Below, one piece after another: positions 33,926 to 42,970 of a DNA stretch of 64,000 bases. Source of the DNA: Aliidiomarina quisquiliarum (GTDB taxonomy: Bacteria > Pseudomonadota > Gammaproteobacteria > Enterobacterales > Alteromonadaceae). The notes below the pieces were generated by a model. That model saw only the letters and a list, made by a program, of their open reading frames with translations. It was not told the origin of the DNA and did no database searches. The stretch is taken from positions 248,420 through 312,419 of the forward strand of contig NZ_JAMFTN010000010.1 in the NCBI RefSeq assembly GCF_023922585.1. The letters are read 5' to 3'. The position numbers were made by a program, and so were the translations under genes. Position 1 is the first letter of the stretch. Each line of letters opens with the position of its first letter.

Positions 33926-33943
33926 GTTATCATTTATGATAAC
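33926..33943 (+). promoter_or_regulatory. Candidate operator of the HigBA-type pair
   Basis: GTTATCATTTATGATAAC is an 18-base palindrome with a TT centre, 17 bases before the toxin ATG. The spacing and symmetry suit binding by the HTH antitoxin encoded downstream. Confidence 0.6.
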
Positions 33944-33960
33944 CTAAGTTAAGGATACCC

Positions 33961-34284
33961 ATGAGCTGGAAGATCGACTTTTACGATGGCGTTGAGGATC
34001 AGATCCTCGATATGCCACCCAAAATACAAGCTCGCATGATTAAGCTTTTAGAGCTGATGGAAAAGCATGGTGCAAACTTGGGGTCTCCTCATACTGAGTC
34101 TATGGGCGATGGGTTATTTGAAATCCGCGCCAAAGCTCAAGAAGGTATTGGTAGAGGCTTATTTTGCTACTTAAAAGGGAAGCACATTTATGTGTTACAC
34201 GCTTTTGTAAAAAAATCTCAAAAGACGCCCAAAAATGAGCTCAATCTTGCCAGAGATAGACAAAAAGAGGTTCAAAAATCATGA
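33961..34284 (+). CDS. HigB/RelE-type toxin
   Basis: A 107-residue toxin of the Gp49/HigB branch of the RelE superfamily. It starts MSWKIDFYDGVEDQILDMPP, continues KIQARMIKLLELMEKHGANLG and SMGDGLFEIRAKAQEGIGRGLFCYLKGKHIYVLHAFVKKSQKTP, all typical. Such toxins cut mRNA on the ribosome. The toxin-first order and the four-base ATGA overlap with the HTH gene downstream are typical of HigBA. It is hotspot-1 cargo, plus strand, against the surrounding transfer genes. Confidence 0.88.
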   Translation: MSWKIDFYDGVEDQILDMPPKIQARMIKLLELMEKHGANLGSPHTESMGDGLFEIRAKAQEGIGRGLFCYLKGKHIYVLHAFVKKSQKTPKNELNLARDRQKEVQKS

Positions 34285-34559
34285 GTCTGCAAAAACTGAA
34301 ACAACGTGCTTTAGCCAATGCTGAAGTTAAGAATGAGTACGATAAGCTTGAGAGTGAGTTCAGCTTTATTGATCAATTGCTTACCATGAGAACAAAGGCA
34401 GGACTTACTCAAGAACAAGTTGCTGAAAGAATGCATACCCAAAAAAGTAATGTCAGTCGTTTAGAAAAAGGTAATGCCAATCCAAGTTGGTCAACTCTTC
34501 TAAAATATGCTCACGCATGTGGCTTTGAACTAACACTCAAGCCACAAAAAATGAGTTAA
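34281..34559 (+). CDS. HigA-type HTH antitoxin
   Basis: A 92-residue XRE-family protein. The HTH is FIDQLLTMRTKAGLTQEQVAER with MHTQKSNVSRLEKGNANPSWSTL, followed by FELTLKPQ. In HigBA pairs the antitoxin binds the toxin and represses the shared promoter, here likely at the palindrome 33926-33943. The ATG overlaps the toxin stop. A terminator shared with the convergent DUF4400 gene follows at once. Confidence 0.88.
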   Translation: MSLQKLKQRALANAEVKNEYDKLESEFSFIDQLLTMRTKAGLTQEQVAERMHTQKSNVSRLEKGNANPSWSTLLKYAHACGFELTLKPQKMS

Positions 34560-34567
34560 CGTCATTC

Positions 34568-34588
34568 ATGAGGCCTAACTGGCCTCAT
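34568..34588. terminator. Bidirectional terminator after the HigA-type gene
   Basis: ATGAGGCC and GGCCTCAT form a perfect 8-bp stem around TAACT. On the plus strand ATCTTCTTCT follows. The stem overlaps the stop of the convergent DUF4400 gene. Confidence 0.75.
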
Positions 34589-35220
34589 ATCTTCTTCTGC
34601 AAGTGACTTAACGCCAACCCCGCCATTAATGCTAAACCGATGATCAGCGACGGTAACACCACTGGAGGAATGGCCAGCGGGGCGAACAATCCCATAAACA
34701 GCAAAATGACACCTGAGCCCAGGATAATCATGCTGTAGCGGTGAATGATAGGGCTCGAAAAATCAAAGGTTGTCTTCTTAATCTTCCAAGTCATTAAGCC
34801 GTCCCACAACGCCGGTAACATGAGAATAAGCGCAAAGGGCAACCAGACCATCAGCAAAGCAAATCGCGTGAACACCTGGTACAACACATCAAAAAATGCC
34901 TGAATACGGTCTTCTACCCAGACAAACCAAAAGCCTCCCATGTTCTCCATCCCTTTAGAACGCAGTCGCTGCTCTTCAGTGGGGATCAGAAAATCTCGCA
35001 CAGATTGCTCCATCTGCGTATCCACAACCCATGACTGATACCAGCCATGGCTAGTTTGACCAATCCAATAGCTTGTTTGTGCGCCCAATTGATTTTGGAT
35101 CACCTGCTTCTCTTTACTAATCACTCGGCCAGTCCAATCACCGGGCACTAACACGCCAATGGCAATAATCTCCAGCATCAGTGCCAGACACAGCAGCCAA
35201 ACCGACTTATGCTTGCTCAT
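34585..35220 (-). CDS. DUF4400 conjugation protein (s043-like)
   Basis: A membrane protein of about 211 residues with a first hydrophobic segment (VWLLCLALMLEIIAIGVLVPG), a periplasmic part and three later segments (FALLMVWLPFALILMLPALW, SMIILGSGVILLFMGLF, VVLPSLIIGLALMAGLALS). The DUF4400 family is linked to conjugation operons of SXT/R391 and IncA/C elements. I preferred the start MSKHKSVW at 35220; in-frame ATGs also exist at 35229 and 35259 within the upstream gene. Position just before hotspot 1 matches SXT s043. The biochemical role is unknown. Confidence 0.75.
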   Translation of the reverse strand: MSKHKSVWLLCLALMLEIIAIGVLVPGDWTGRVISKEKQVIQNQLGAQTSYWIGQTSHGWYQSWVVDTQMEQSVRDFLIPTEEQRLRSKGMENMGGFWFVWVEDRIQAFFDVLYQVFTRFALLMVWLPFALILMLPALWDGLMTWKIKKTTFDFSSPIIHRYSMIILGSGVILLFMGLFAPLAIPPVVLPSLIIGLALMAGLALSHLQKKI

Positions 35221-35740
35221 GCCAAACATCCTCTTCAACTCGCGCCAGCATGGCTGCAACGGTTGGCGTCATAATCCGGGCTTTAATCACTTGTTGAAGC
35301 CGCTTTGTCGTCGTATGACCAGTGACATAACGTACATCGATGTGTCCTTCAGCCAGATACGTCATTCGATTTGGACGATTACGAATCCAGGTGTGGAAAT
35401 ACACACCATCCACGGCGGCCCACTCGAAATGGTCAGGATCACGCAGGCGAATCCCCGTTAAAGCACTGGCGGCAGTCCAGGTCAGTGCCTCAATGAAATG
35501 CCAAAGGCGTACACTATCATCACAACTGACTTCGTCATAACTGCCCAAGCCATTACACAGACACAAATCAAAGATGGAATGGCCATCTAACGTGAACGCA
35601 TCCGTTAAGTAGTCCGCCAAGCAATACACCGAGGCCAAAGCATGAGGCCAGTCGGTTTCAAGCAGTCTTAAGGTTTCCTTGAACTGGGGATTATGTTGCT
35701 GCCACTGAGCGAGCATTTCTTTACTGGTAAGTGTTGTCAT
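35207..35740 (-). CDS. Conserved ICE conjugation-region protein, 177 aa
   Basis: Not recognised by domain. It is a soluble helical protein opening MTTLTSKEMLAQWQQ, with a run of conserved-looking aromatic and acidic residues (LADYLTDAFTLDGHSIFDLCLCNGLGSYDEV) and a C-terminal GHTTTKRLQQVIKARIMTPTVAAML. It sits directly after traD and overlaps the DUF4400 gene by 14 bases. In SXT/R391 ICEs a gene at this place is required for, or linked to, transfer (traJ-like in some annotations). I set the start at 35740; eight codons further upstream another ATG exists. Confidence 0.65.
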   Translation of the reverse strand: MTTLTSKEMLAQWQQHNPQFKETLRLLETDWPHALASVYCLADYLTDAFTLDGHSIFDLCLCNGLGSYDEVSCDDSVRLWHFIEALTWTAASALTGIRLRDPDHFEWAAVDGVYFHTWIRNRPNRMTYLAEGHIDVRYVTGHTTTKRLQQVIKARIMTPTVAAMLARVEEDVWHEQA

Positions 35741-35773
35741 TTTCAGACAGACAGAATGATGCATACAGACTCC

Positions 35774-37594
35774 TTATGCTGCCTGTGTAGAGCTGGTTAA
35801 AATAGGAATACGGCCTTTGATCACGCGGCCACCTGAAAGCTTGGCGATGTACTCCAGGTTAGGGAGCTGGCCTAATAACTGCGGTGGAAACATATCGCCT
35901 TCTTCCTCCATCAAGCGTTCGCCATGATTGCCGGTAAACAATGCGGGGCTGTCCGAGTTGGACGACATACCTTGAGTTTGCATGATGTACTGCAACCGAG
36001 TCTTTGGCAGATTGTCAGTAATGTACTGCTGCGTTTCGGCGTCCATCACCCGAAGGGCTATCAAGTTGTTGATGTTACCTAACACCTGGCGAGCCTTAGC
36101 TTCACTGCCTGTTCGAGCTGCAAAGTCAGCAAATGTCTGAGTAGCAATCACACAACGCATTTTTGCGCCACGGCCTTTGTTGAGCAGTTGAATGAAAGGA
36201 TCGTTGACGACTTCAGCCGCCTCATCGATGAAGATATTTACGGGACGATTTTCAACACCATAGTTATAGCGGTCACCGGCCACGGCGGTGAGATCGGATA
36301 AAAGCAACGAGCCAATGGCGCTGCCCACCATGGCATCGGTCAATGAATCCAAGCCGATATAAGCCACTTGGGCATTGTTGATAATACGGCCAGAATCCGT
36401 AATTAACCGGCTGTCATCCACGTCGTTTGCAATCGGTGATAACAGTGGACCAAGTTCACTTGATGTGAGCATATTGAGCACCGGCATCAGTGAAGCCACC
36501 ATCTTGGAATAGTGGGTTCTGTCATGCTCAAACATACTCAATAGCCCTTCCAAATCGGTATTGGCAGCAACTGGCTGAATGCGTTCGTAGTAAAAAAGCA
36601 GCATCGCCATGGCTTGTTTAGCCAAGGTATTGGCCTTTTCAGTAAAGCGCTTAATCTCCACACTAAAGTTCGGATACACCTGCTCCCCCCAGGCTGTGAC
36701 TGCTTTTACTACCAAACCTTCTGGGCCACCTTCCAAGAATCGTCTCAGTGTTTTCAGATCAGGACGTTGTGAAGTAAGCAACAAACCTTGCACTATGTTA
36801 TTCAGTGCCATTTGGCCAAAGGCTTTAAATGGATCAGCACCGGTTTCGGATGGGATTAAGGCCGCAATTCGGCTGGCAATTTCAGTGCCCCGGTTAAAGT
36901 TTCTCAGGGGATTAAGACGTACTGAATGCTCTGGAAAACCCGGATGAAAATACACAAAGCGCTCAGGACTACCGGCGGCAATACAGGCTCGCTGTGCATT
37001 ATCCTTAAGTTCTTTGTCTCCCTTGGGGTCAATAATTATCACGGCTTCATTGCGCAAAATGGCCTGAGTGATCATCGCATCAAAGCATCGGGTTTTTCCG
37101 GCACCGGTCGTACCAACTATTAAGGTATGCCCCTCAGTGTGACCAACTGGCTGGTACACATCTTCTTCTTTGGGCTCGACACCATGAATCCAGGTCGAAC
37201 CCATTTGCTTGCCGTGACCTTGGTTAAGCAAGGTTTGCTTATCCCGCTTTAAGATTTCATAAGCACGTTGAGCATGGCGTTGGTCCCACTCAAAGCCATA
37301 ACCTAACCACAATTCATCAGGATGTTTTGCCATTACCTTTTGCAAATGCGACAGCGCCATAAATGCCAATGGTTTGCCTTTTAGCCCCTTCTGCAACTTA
37401 TAAAGACGGTAAGCCTCAGGCAGGCGATACAACGCCATGCCCGAGGAAATCCCTGTCATCCACCAAAATGGTTCGGGCGGTAACTCTGTCAGCATTTCTG
37501 CGGCAATCGCCCCAGTGGCCCCAACCAGCCAACCTGCTGCTGCCATGGCCTCATAGTTCGTGCGCCAGGGCATTTCGTATTCGTTTTCTTTCAT
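35774..37594 (-). CDS. traD: TraD type IV coupling protein
   Basis: A 606-residue coupling ATPase. Two hydrophobic stretches lie near the N terminus (AAAGWLVGATGAIAAEML and FWWMTGISSGMALY). Walker A is GTTGAGKT (residues 161-168), and Walker B VNIFIDEAAEVV is followed by NKGRGAKMRCVIATQTFADF. TraD brings the relaxase-DNA complex to the transfer channel and pumps DNA. It lies between traI and the s043-like genes, as in all SXT/R391 ICEs. GGAG lies nine bases before the ATG. Confidence 0.94.
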   Translation of the reverse strand: MKENEYEMPWRTNYEAMAAAGWLVGATGAIAAEMLTELPPEPFWWMTGISSGMALYRLPEAYRLYKLQKGLKGKPLAFMALSHLQKVMAKHPDELWLGYGFEWDQRHAQRAYEILKRDKQTLLNQGHGKQMGSTWIHGVEPKEEDVYQPVGHTEGHTLIVGTTGAGKTRCFDAMITQAILRNEAVIIIDPKGDKELKDNAQRACIAAGSPERFVYFHPGFPEHSVRLNPLRNFNRGTEIASRIAALIPSETGADPFKAFGQMALNNIVQGLLLTSQRPDLKTLRRFLEGGPEGLVVKAVTAWGEQVYPNFSVEIKRFTEKANTLAKQAMAMLLFYYERIQPVAANTDLEGLLSMFEHDRTHYSKMVASLMPVLNMLTSSELGPLLSPIANDVDDSRLITDSGRIINNAQVAYIGLDSLTDAMVGSAIGSLLLSDLTAVAGDRYNYGVENRPVNIFIDEAAEVVNDPFIQLLNKGRGAKMRCVIATQTFADFAARTGSEAKARQVLGNINNLIALRVMDAETQQYITDNLPKTRLQYIMQTQGMSSNSDSPALFTGNHGERLMEEEGDMFPPQLLGQLPNLEYIAKLSGGRVIKGRIPILTSSTQAA

Positions 37595-37642
37595 TCATGC
37601 TCCGCAAAATAACCGTTTGCAATCCACTTAAGTTCAAATGAA

Positions 37643-39793
37643 TTAACGTTTAGAGTGAGCGGTAAACAGAACCGTTTCCCCCTCATCAAACTGGCATTCG
37701 TCACTGGCCGAGATCCCCCGAAGCAGCTGTCCGGCTGGAATGCCATGCGCATTGGCGACTTGGCGTAAGGTTTGAATCGTGACGCGAATACCATCGACAC
37801 TATGATCCACGTCTGGGTAATCACCATCGGTCAGTAAGATGGGCAAATCTTTCACAAAATTAACCATCTTTTGCCGCTGCTCGTGTTTGGGGTCTGTAAT
37901 TGAGTTCGCATTGGGCGCAATCGGCTTTTGATTACGCTCCGCTCTTGTGGCGGGCTCTTTTGCTTGGGCATTGGTTATCTTAGTTCGACTCGGACGCTGT
38001 GAAGCCTCTTCGTTCTGAATTGCTGCCGCTGATTCTGCGTCTTGTTTGGGAAGGTCAATCAGTGCAGTAAGCCCTTTAGAAATCGATACTTTCAGCAGCA
38101 ACCCTTGCTCCTGAACGCCATCATTCGTAGTAATAGTTCTGGCCTTACGTGTCGGGTTTGCGGGATCTAGTTCAAGCCAATCTAATCGACTGAGTTCAGC
38201 AAGCAGTTTTCGGGGGGCACACCAGGGTCTTACTCCATCGGGATAGCGGATCAGTATCTGTTCACCAACCATAACCAACGCACTGCTGGCCTCTGGGAGC
38301 CACGCCAAAGGTCCAGGGAGATTAAATGCGTCTTCATCGTGCTGGTTTACGTTATTTGAGATAGCGGCGTTGTTTGAATCGTTAGGCTTTTCACATCCAT
38401 CACCCGGATCATTTTCAGTTGCCTGGGGGCTATTAACGTCGCTTGCACGACTGAGTTCATCATCTTGTTCGGACGATTTTGTCGATGGCGACTCAGACGA
38501 ATTGCTGTGTTCAATTGATGATGACGCTTCAGGCAAGTCTAAATGCTCACTGGAGCGACTCTGAGGCTCTGCTTCTGTTTGCTGTGTTGCTTCCCACTCA
38601 GATTTGTTAAACAGTGTCACACCACTTGGTACATTCGAGCTGAACAATAAATCGGCCTCAGATATATGCAGCATGGGTAGCCAGATTGGCTTGCCGTCTT
38701 TGATCAGTACTTCAGGGGCAAGGCTTTCATATCGCTCATTGGAGGCGGATTTAGTGGCCAATCCTCGCTCAATGAGGATGTCCGCAAGGGTATCGGGCTC
38801 TCTTGGAATGCCAGGTATCTTGTCTTTGGCCAATAGCTCAATGATGTCCTTAGCCGCGCTTTTCCAAACCAGGTAAAGATTGGTTGATTGATTCGATTTT
38901 CGTACCCAGACTCTGGCATCTCGCTGATTGACCAACCACTGGGAACTGGCAAGCAATCGCCTCATGGCATCAAGTAGATAGCGTTCAACTGGGACACCAA
39001 GGGCATTGTCGTCAACGGAAATTCGTTGAGCTTTCAGGTCTCGCTGGACACTGGTTTGGTCAGCTTCAATAACCAATTTAGACAGGACATGCTCGGGATC
39101 GGTATTGCCAATTGCCTCCAGCATGGCTTGCAAAATTTCAGGGCCAGGTTGTGTTAACCAAGCGAGCAACTCTGGCATCATCACCCGGTTTAACACCAGA
39201 ATTGAAAATTGCTCGTGCCGTTTGCACCGTCCGTCGCGCCAGCGAATAAAATAACGTTCAATGCTGTTGTTACTGGTCCACTGAGATAATGTTTCTAAAA
39301 AAGGGTTCCACTGATAGCGTCCTTCTTCGTCTGTGATGGACAGGTCTGAAACGGGCTTACCAATATCATGGAACAAACCGCCTAATGCCGCCGCAACACG
39401 CCACCTTGGTTCCAGCTCTTTTTTCTCAACCGGTGTGCCACTGGCAACAAAGATAATCCCTTCCGCTGCTTGTGCCGCCCAGAAAGCAACTTCCAACGAA
39501 TGACGTAATAAACCACCCGCACCACTGTGATGATGATGCTCAGAAGCTGGCAACAAATGAACATAAGCAGCCAGATGATCAATGCAGGGCTGAATTAACC
39601 TTTGAAACTCACGCTGATTAAATCCAAGTACCTGGCGCAGTTTGGCAATTAGCTCGTCTTGTGTGGACTGCAAATCCTCGGGTGACGCAGCTGGCAACCC
39701 CTTCAGAAATGGCGGATAGCGCGGAATTTCTGTATCCAGTTGCGATGACAGCTCTGGTAGTGCTTTGGTTTGAAAAAATAGGTTTTTGAACAT
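37643..39793 (-). CDS. traI: TraI MOBH relaxase
   Basis: A 716-residue MOBH relaxase. The TraI_2 domain holds the three-His region HHHHSGAGGLLRHSLE (residues 86-101) and the HD motif FHDIGK (141-146), typical of MOBH enzymes. A disordered serine- and glutamate-rich linker spans about 405-490, followed by a C-terminal DUF1528-like part (GPLAWLPEASSALVMVGEQILIRYPDGVRPWCAP). TraI nicks oriT and leads the strand to the recipient; MobI is an accessory factor. The GGAGG ribosome site is caught in a hairpin (39797-39825). It marks the inner border of hotspot 5. Confidence 0.94.
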   Translation of the reverse strand: MFKNLFFQTKALPELSSQLDTEIPRYPPFLKGLPAASPEDLQSTQDELIAKLRQVLGFNQREFQRLIQPCIDHLAAYVHLLPASEHHHHSGAGGLLRHSLEVAFWAAQAAEGIIFVASGTPVEKKELEPRWRVAAALGGLFHDIGKPVSDLSITDEEGRYQWNPFLETLSQWTSNNSIERYFIRWRDGRCKRHEQFSILVLNRVMMPELLAWLTQPGPEILQAMLEAIGNTDPEHVLSKLVIEADQTSVQRDLKAQRISVDDNALGVPVERYLLDAMRRLLASSQWLVNQRDARVWVRKSNQSTNLYLVWKSAAKDIIELLAKDKIPGIPREPDTLADILIERGLATKSASNERYESLAPEVLIKDGKPIWLPMLHISEADLLFSSNVPSGVTLFNKSEWEATQQTEAEPQSRSSEHLDLPEASSSIEHSNSSESPSTKSSEQDDELSRASDVNSPQATENDPGDGCEKPNDSNNAAISNNVNQHDEDAFNLPGPLAWLPEASSALVMVGEQILIRYPDGVRPWCAPRKLLAELSRLDWLELDPANPTRKARTITTNDGVQEQGLLLKVSISKGLTALIDLPKQDAESAAAIQNEEASQRPSRTKITNAQAKEPATRAERNQKPIAPNANSITDPKHEQRQKMVNFVKDLPILLTDGDYPDVDHSVDGIRVTIQTLRQVANAHGIPAGQLLRGISASDECQFDEGETVLFTAHSKR

Positions 39794-39796
39794 AGT

Positions 39797-39825
39797 GAAC
39801 CTCCGACACGATAGTGTGAAGGTTC
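39797..39825 (-). promoter_or_regulatory. SD-burying hairpin of traI
   Basis: On the minus strand GAACCT pairs with AGGTTC, and an inner ACAC/GTGT stem closes a TATC loop, across small internal bulges. The ribosome site GGAGG lies in the right-hand strand. No distal CCC/GGG hairpin is present. Confidence 0.6.
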
Positions 39826-39909
39826 AATCTGGCGTTGCCGGTTGATTAGACTCAAAAATCCGATATGTATTAACACATACGCCATAAAATGCTGAGGGAG
39901 CTGATTAAG

Positions 39910-40623
39910 CTAAGGCGTATTTCTACTTGGCCTTTTAGTTTTTTTTCCAACTCTCCTTTTGGGTTTTTCAATCGGTGTAAAAGCTTCTTGTAGGTGATCG
40001 CGAAACCATCGGCGTCGCTCAACTTGGCGAAACTCGTTCAAGACAAACCGATAGTCACACGAGCCAAGACGATCACCACAACCACATGGACACGGTAATT
40101 TATTTGCCTCACGCTTGCGCAAACCTAACGCTTTCAGTGCCCGTAGAACTGATGCTTTACCATTAACATTGAACAACTGAGAATAATCATCAACCAGCCC
40201 TTTCTCACCATGGTCCAGTTCGCCATAGGGAAAGTTGCCAAATTCAACCCTATGGGACACCGAATAAAGAAACCTGACAACAATCTTTTCGAAAAAGGTT
40301 GTCAATGACGAGTCGGTTTTCAAAATTGACTTAATTTTCAGGTCTGAGCCAAGACAAAATGATCCATCAGAGTAAGTATGGAAGTCCTGATTACGAGGAA
40401 AGTAACCAGCGGTATCAAACACCACTGGTAAAGCCCTAGGATAATCACTTGGGCATACAATCCTTAGAGAAAATGTTCGCTCTATAAACCGACTTCCAGC
40501 TAGCTGTGCTTTTAACAGATACTCTCCCTGCAACTCAACCTTATCTGCATGGACATCTACTAATCTAATGTTCGGATAGGCCGAGAGAAAAGCCTCTAGG
40601 CCTACAGCCTTCCAGTGCTTCAT
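39910..40623 (-). CDS. CBASS E2-like protein (type II-short)
   Basis: A 237-residue protein with a ubiquitin-E2-like fold: a beta-meander with SLRIVCPSDYPRALPVVFDTAGYFPR, then HTYSDGSFCLGSDLKI where Cys90 matches the E2 active-site cysteine. A helical part follows, then a cysteine cluster, LPCPCGCGDRLGSCDYR (Cys178, 180, 182, 189), and a basic tail. There is no E1 or JAB gene, which defines type II-short CBASS. In such systems the E2 protein acts on the CD-NTase. It follows the CD-NTase without spacer, so both are made together. It is the last gene of the hotspot-5 island. Confidence 0.83.
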   Translation of the reverse strand: MKHWKAVGLEAFLSAYPNIRLVDVHADKVELQGEYLLKAQLAGSRFIERTFSLRIVCPSDYPRALPVVFDTAGYFPRNQDFHTYSDGSFCLGSDLKIKSILKTDSSLTTFFEKIVVRFLYSVSHRVEFGNFPYGELDHGEKGLVDDYSQLFNVNGKASVLRALKALGLRKREANKLPCPCGCGDRLGSCDYRFVLNEFRQVERRRWFRDHLQEAFTPIEKPKRRVGKKTKRPSRNTP

Positions 40624-41814
40624 CTATTGCTTAAACCATGGCTTTGGATCAGATGATTGAATTGCGAAAGTTGGTTTTGCTGTCACCGCAGGAATCCCCA
40701 AGAGACGTGCTACCGAACTTGAATCAAGCTTCAGATCCAAACCATTTTGCGCCGCATTTACTATTCGTTGCGTATCATCACTTGAGCAAAGAGCACTAAA
40801 ATCAGCTCTAGCTTGATACAGCCATTTATAAAAGTTTTCTTGTAATCGGTATTGAGCAGATTTTTCGTCATACCACTTGTCTGCAAAATCTTCGGCTGGG
40901 TTAACTGGGTTCGGAATCATTGGCGCTTGTGCAGAAATATGGTCATCCATCTCGGAGAGCACCGTATTCAACGCTGAAGCCAAATCACTTTCACCTTTAT
41001 ATGATTTAGCTGCCAATGTAGTGATGATTACCGATATTGGCTTACTATCCTCATTGTTTTTGAACATAGTGTCACGATGACGCTTCAATAATTGGATCAC
41101 CTGTTGTAAGGGTGTCTTCCATTGATAATATGGCAGACTATCTATACTGGCTTTAAATCGCATTTCACGTTCGTTTATCACTAACCGTGCCGTCTTCATG
41201 CGCGTTTCAAACCATCGAGCATATCCTTCAGGATTGCTGATACGCCAGTTTTCATTCACAACTGCATAAGTGGAATCTGTGTTGTCGGTAATCGAAACTG
41301 CAAGCTGAGACACGTTTTGAGCCAAGTTTTCATCAAACTTAGAGTTTTCGACCATCCGCTTTTTCAAAAGTCCTCTTCCTGTCTCACTCTCTGGCACACA
41401 CGGAACTATGTCCATGTGAAAGCTAAGACCATCGGCATACTCTAAGCGCCAACAGCGTTTCTTCTCGGCTAGCTCTTCCTTAATTCCTCTGGCGTTTCGA
41501 TAAAGCTCTAATTCATGACCGACTAGGTGCTTTAGTTGCTTTTGAGTGATAGACGTTTTATCCAGGCCACGCCGAAGATTGCACCCCATGTCTAGGTCAT
41601 ACTGTTCTTCTGAATCGGGCCTAATCGCCGTACCTAGACGAAAGGAACCTTGAGAAAACACGTGGGGATCAAAATTCACACATGTTGACTCTGGGCGATG
41701 TAACCAATCACCTAGATCCTTATAGCGTTTTTCAGCCTTTTCATAAGCACTGTCAGGTAGCTCAATTTTTTCGAGAATTGTGTTTAGAACATCGTTACTT
41801 TTGCTATTACTCAT
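40624..41814 (-). CDS. CBASS cGAS/DncV-like nucleotidyltransferase (CD-NTase)
   Basis: A 396-residue CD-NTase. The active site shows FSQGSFRLGT (residues 53-62), the Asp pair in YDLDMG (73 and 75) and the third Asp in FHMDIVP (135). After phage infection such enzymes make a cyclic oligonucleotide that switches on the effector. The HNH-SAVED effector encoded next door suggests a CdnG-like clade with a cyclic dinucleotide product; clade and product are inferred. The start overlaps the effector gene by eight bases and the end abuts the E2 gene. Confidence 0.9.
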   Translation of the reverse strand: MSNSKSNDVLNTILEKIELPDSAYEKAEKRYKDLGDWLHRPESTCVNFDPHVFSQGSFRLGTAIRPDSEEQYDLDMGCNLRRGLDKTSITQKQLKHLVGHELELYRNARGIKEELAEKKRCWRLEYADGLSFHMDIVPCVPESETGRGLLKKRMVENSKFDENLAQNVSQLAVSITDNTDSTYAVVNENWRISNPEGYARWFETRMKTARLVINEREMRFKASIDSLPYYQWKTPLQQVIQLLKRHRDTMFKNNEDSKPISVIITTLAAKSYKGESDLASALNTVLSEMDDHISAQAPMIPNPVNPAEDFADKWYDEKSAQYRLQENFYKWLYQARADFSALCSSDDTQRIVNAAQNGLDLKLDSSSVARLLGIPAVTAKPTFAIQSSDPKPWFKQ

Positions 41815-42961
41815 ATAGATCTCCTCGAAGCTCGATTGCCATTACAAATTGTTGTGTTTTTATGTCGTGGTCATAAATAAGCCATGGCATATCAGCCTTA
41901 GGCATTCTGGCCCGTCCTAATTCGACGGCACACGATACTGGCATCACAGGAAAAATTTGCAGTGGCGTCGCATCCCCGTGTGTATTTTTGATTTCAACAA
42001 TCAGCTTTCTTATGCACTTTCTGAACAAGGAGAGCTGCTGCTTTGACTGCATGAAATCATTATGAGGCTGCTTGATAGTCACTTCCCAAATCGATGTATC
42101 TGGCCCTATAACCCGAGTAATTCGCTCATGCGACACATGGTCACTCAAAGAAAGTAGCAGGGCTGGCTTTCCCTCCATACTTTGAGGTCTGTTGATGATG
42201 TACTCAAAATCATCTGAACAGTCTTGCCAAAACCAGCCTTTAGGCTCTCGATGCAGCTGATAAGTCTCGACGTCAATTTTGTCGGTGAGCAAAGCGCCAA
42301 GTTTTATTAACAATGGTTGAGGAGCTAACGCGAACAATGAAAAATGCTTACAAGAGTCCTCTTCGATGATTGATGAAATTTTACTTTGAAAACGCTTCGT
42401 TAGGTGTTGCGACTCTGCTTGCCAAAATTGTTCAGAGTGATCCTTCAGCTCTGATACCATGGATAGTGTCACTGGCTTTTCAGTTGCCGGATACCAATTC
42501 GGAAACATTGCCTCAACACAACCGTGATAATTAATCGGTGATCTTTCAGTTCCAATATTGGCACCACATAAAACAACATTTGATTTGCGATCAGGAGCAA
42601 TGCCTGTGAGGATTTCTATACGTTGCTCATGCTGCATTTTCCAACTAATCAAGAGATCGGCTGGATACCTATCTTCGCTGCCTTTCTGGTCAATTTTTTT
42701 GTGACAGTCATAGCACATCAACATGAGGTTGCTGACGTCATTCAAGCTGGTTGGCTTGGTTTTAAAGAGTCCCCAACCACGAGGCCCATTCTCAGAAAAT
42801 GCGTAAATATGAGCATTTTGAGAGACATTGGCCGATTCCTGGGTCACCGCTGATTTGTATAACAATTTATTACACCCGCTAAACTGACAACGAGCAGCTG
42901 CGCGAGCCCAAAGCTCCCGCTCAACAGGACGCTTAATGTGCCTCGTGACTTCAACGACCAT
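41807..42961 (-). CDS. cap5: HNH-SAVED CBASS effector nuclease (Cap5-like)
   Basis: A 384-residue effector. Residues 15-95 form an HNH nuclease: ARCQFSGC with Cys25 and Cys30, NAHIYAF with His51, then NLMLMCYDCHKKID with Cys83, Cys86 and His87. Residues about 170-384 match a SAVED ligand-binding domain (LLSLSDHVSHERI, LQIFPVMPVSCAVELGRARMP, WLIYDHD). In Cap5 proteins cyclic-nucleotide binding drives assembly and indiscriminate DNA cutting that kills the infected cell. It lies directly before the CD-NTase gene and overlaps it. Confidence 0.9.
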   Translation of the reverse strand: MVVEVTRHIKRPVERELWARAAARCQFSGCNKLLYKSAVTQESANVSQNAHIYAFSENGPRGWGLFKTKPTSLNDVSNLMLMCYDCHKKIDQKGSEDRYPADLLISWKMQHEQRIEILTGIAPDRKSNVVLCGANIGTERSPINYHGCVEAMFPNWYPATEKPVTLSMVSELKDHSEQFWQAESQHLTKRFQSKISSIIEEDSCKHFSLFALAPQPLLIKLGALLTDKIDVETYQLHREPKGWFWQDCSDDFEYIINRPQSMEGKPALLLSLSDHVSHERITRVIGPDTSIWEVTIKQPHNDFMQSKQQLSLFRKCIRKLIVEIKNTHGDATPLQIFPVMPVSCAVELGRARMPKADMPWLIYDHDIKTQQFVMAIELRGDLYE

Positions 42962-42970
42962 TCAAAACTC

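Noticed and set aside
39826-39909. A SetCD-type activator site before traI
   Set aside because: A TATGT/ACATA palindrome is present, but I could not match it to a known SetCD consensus from memory.
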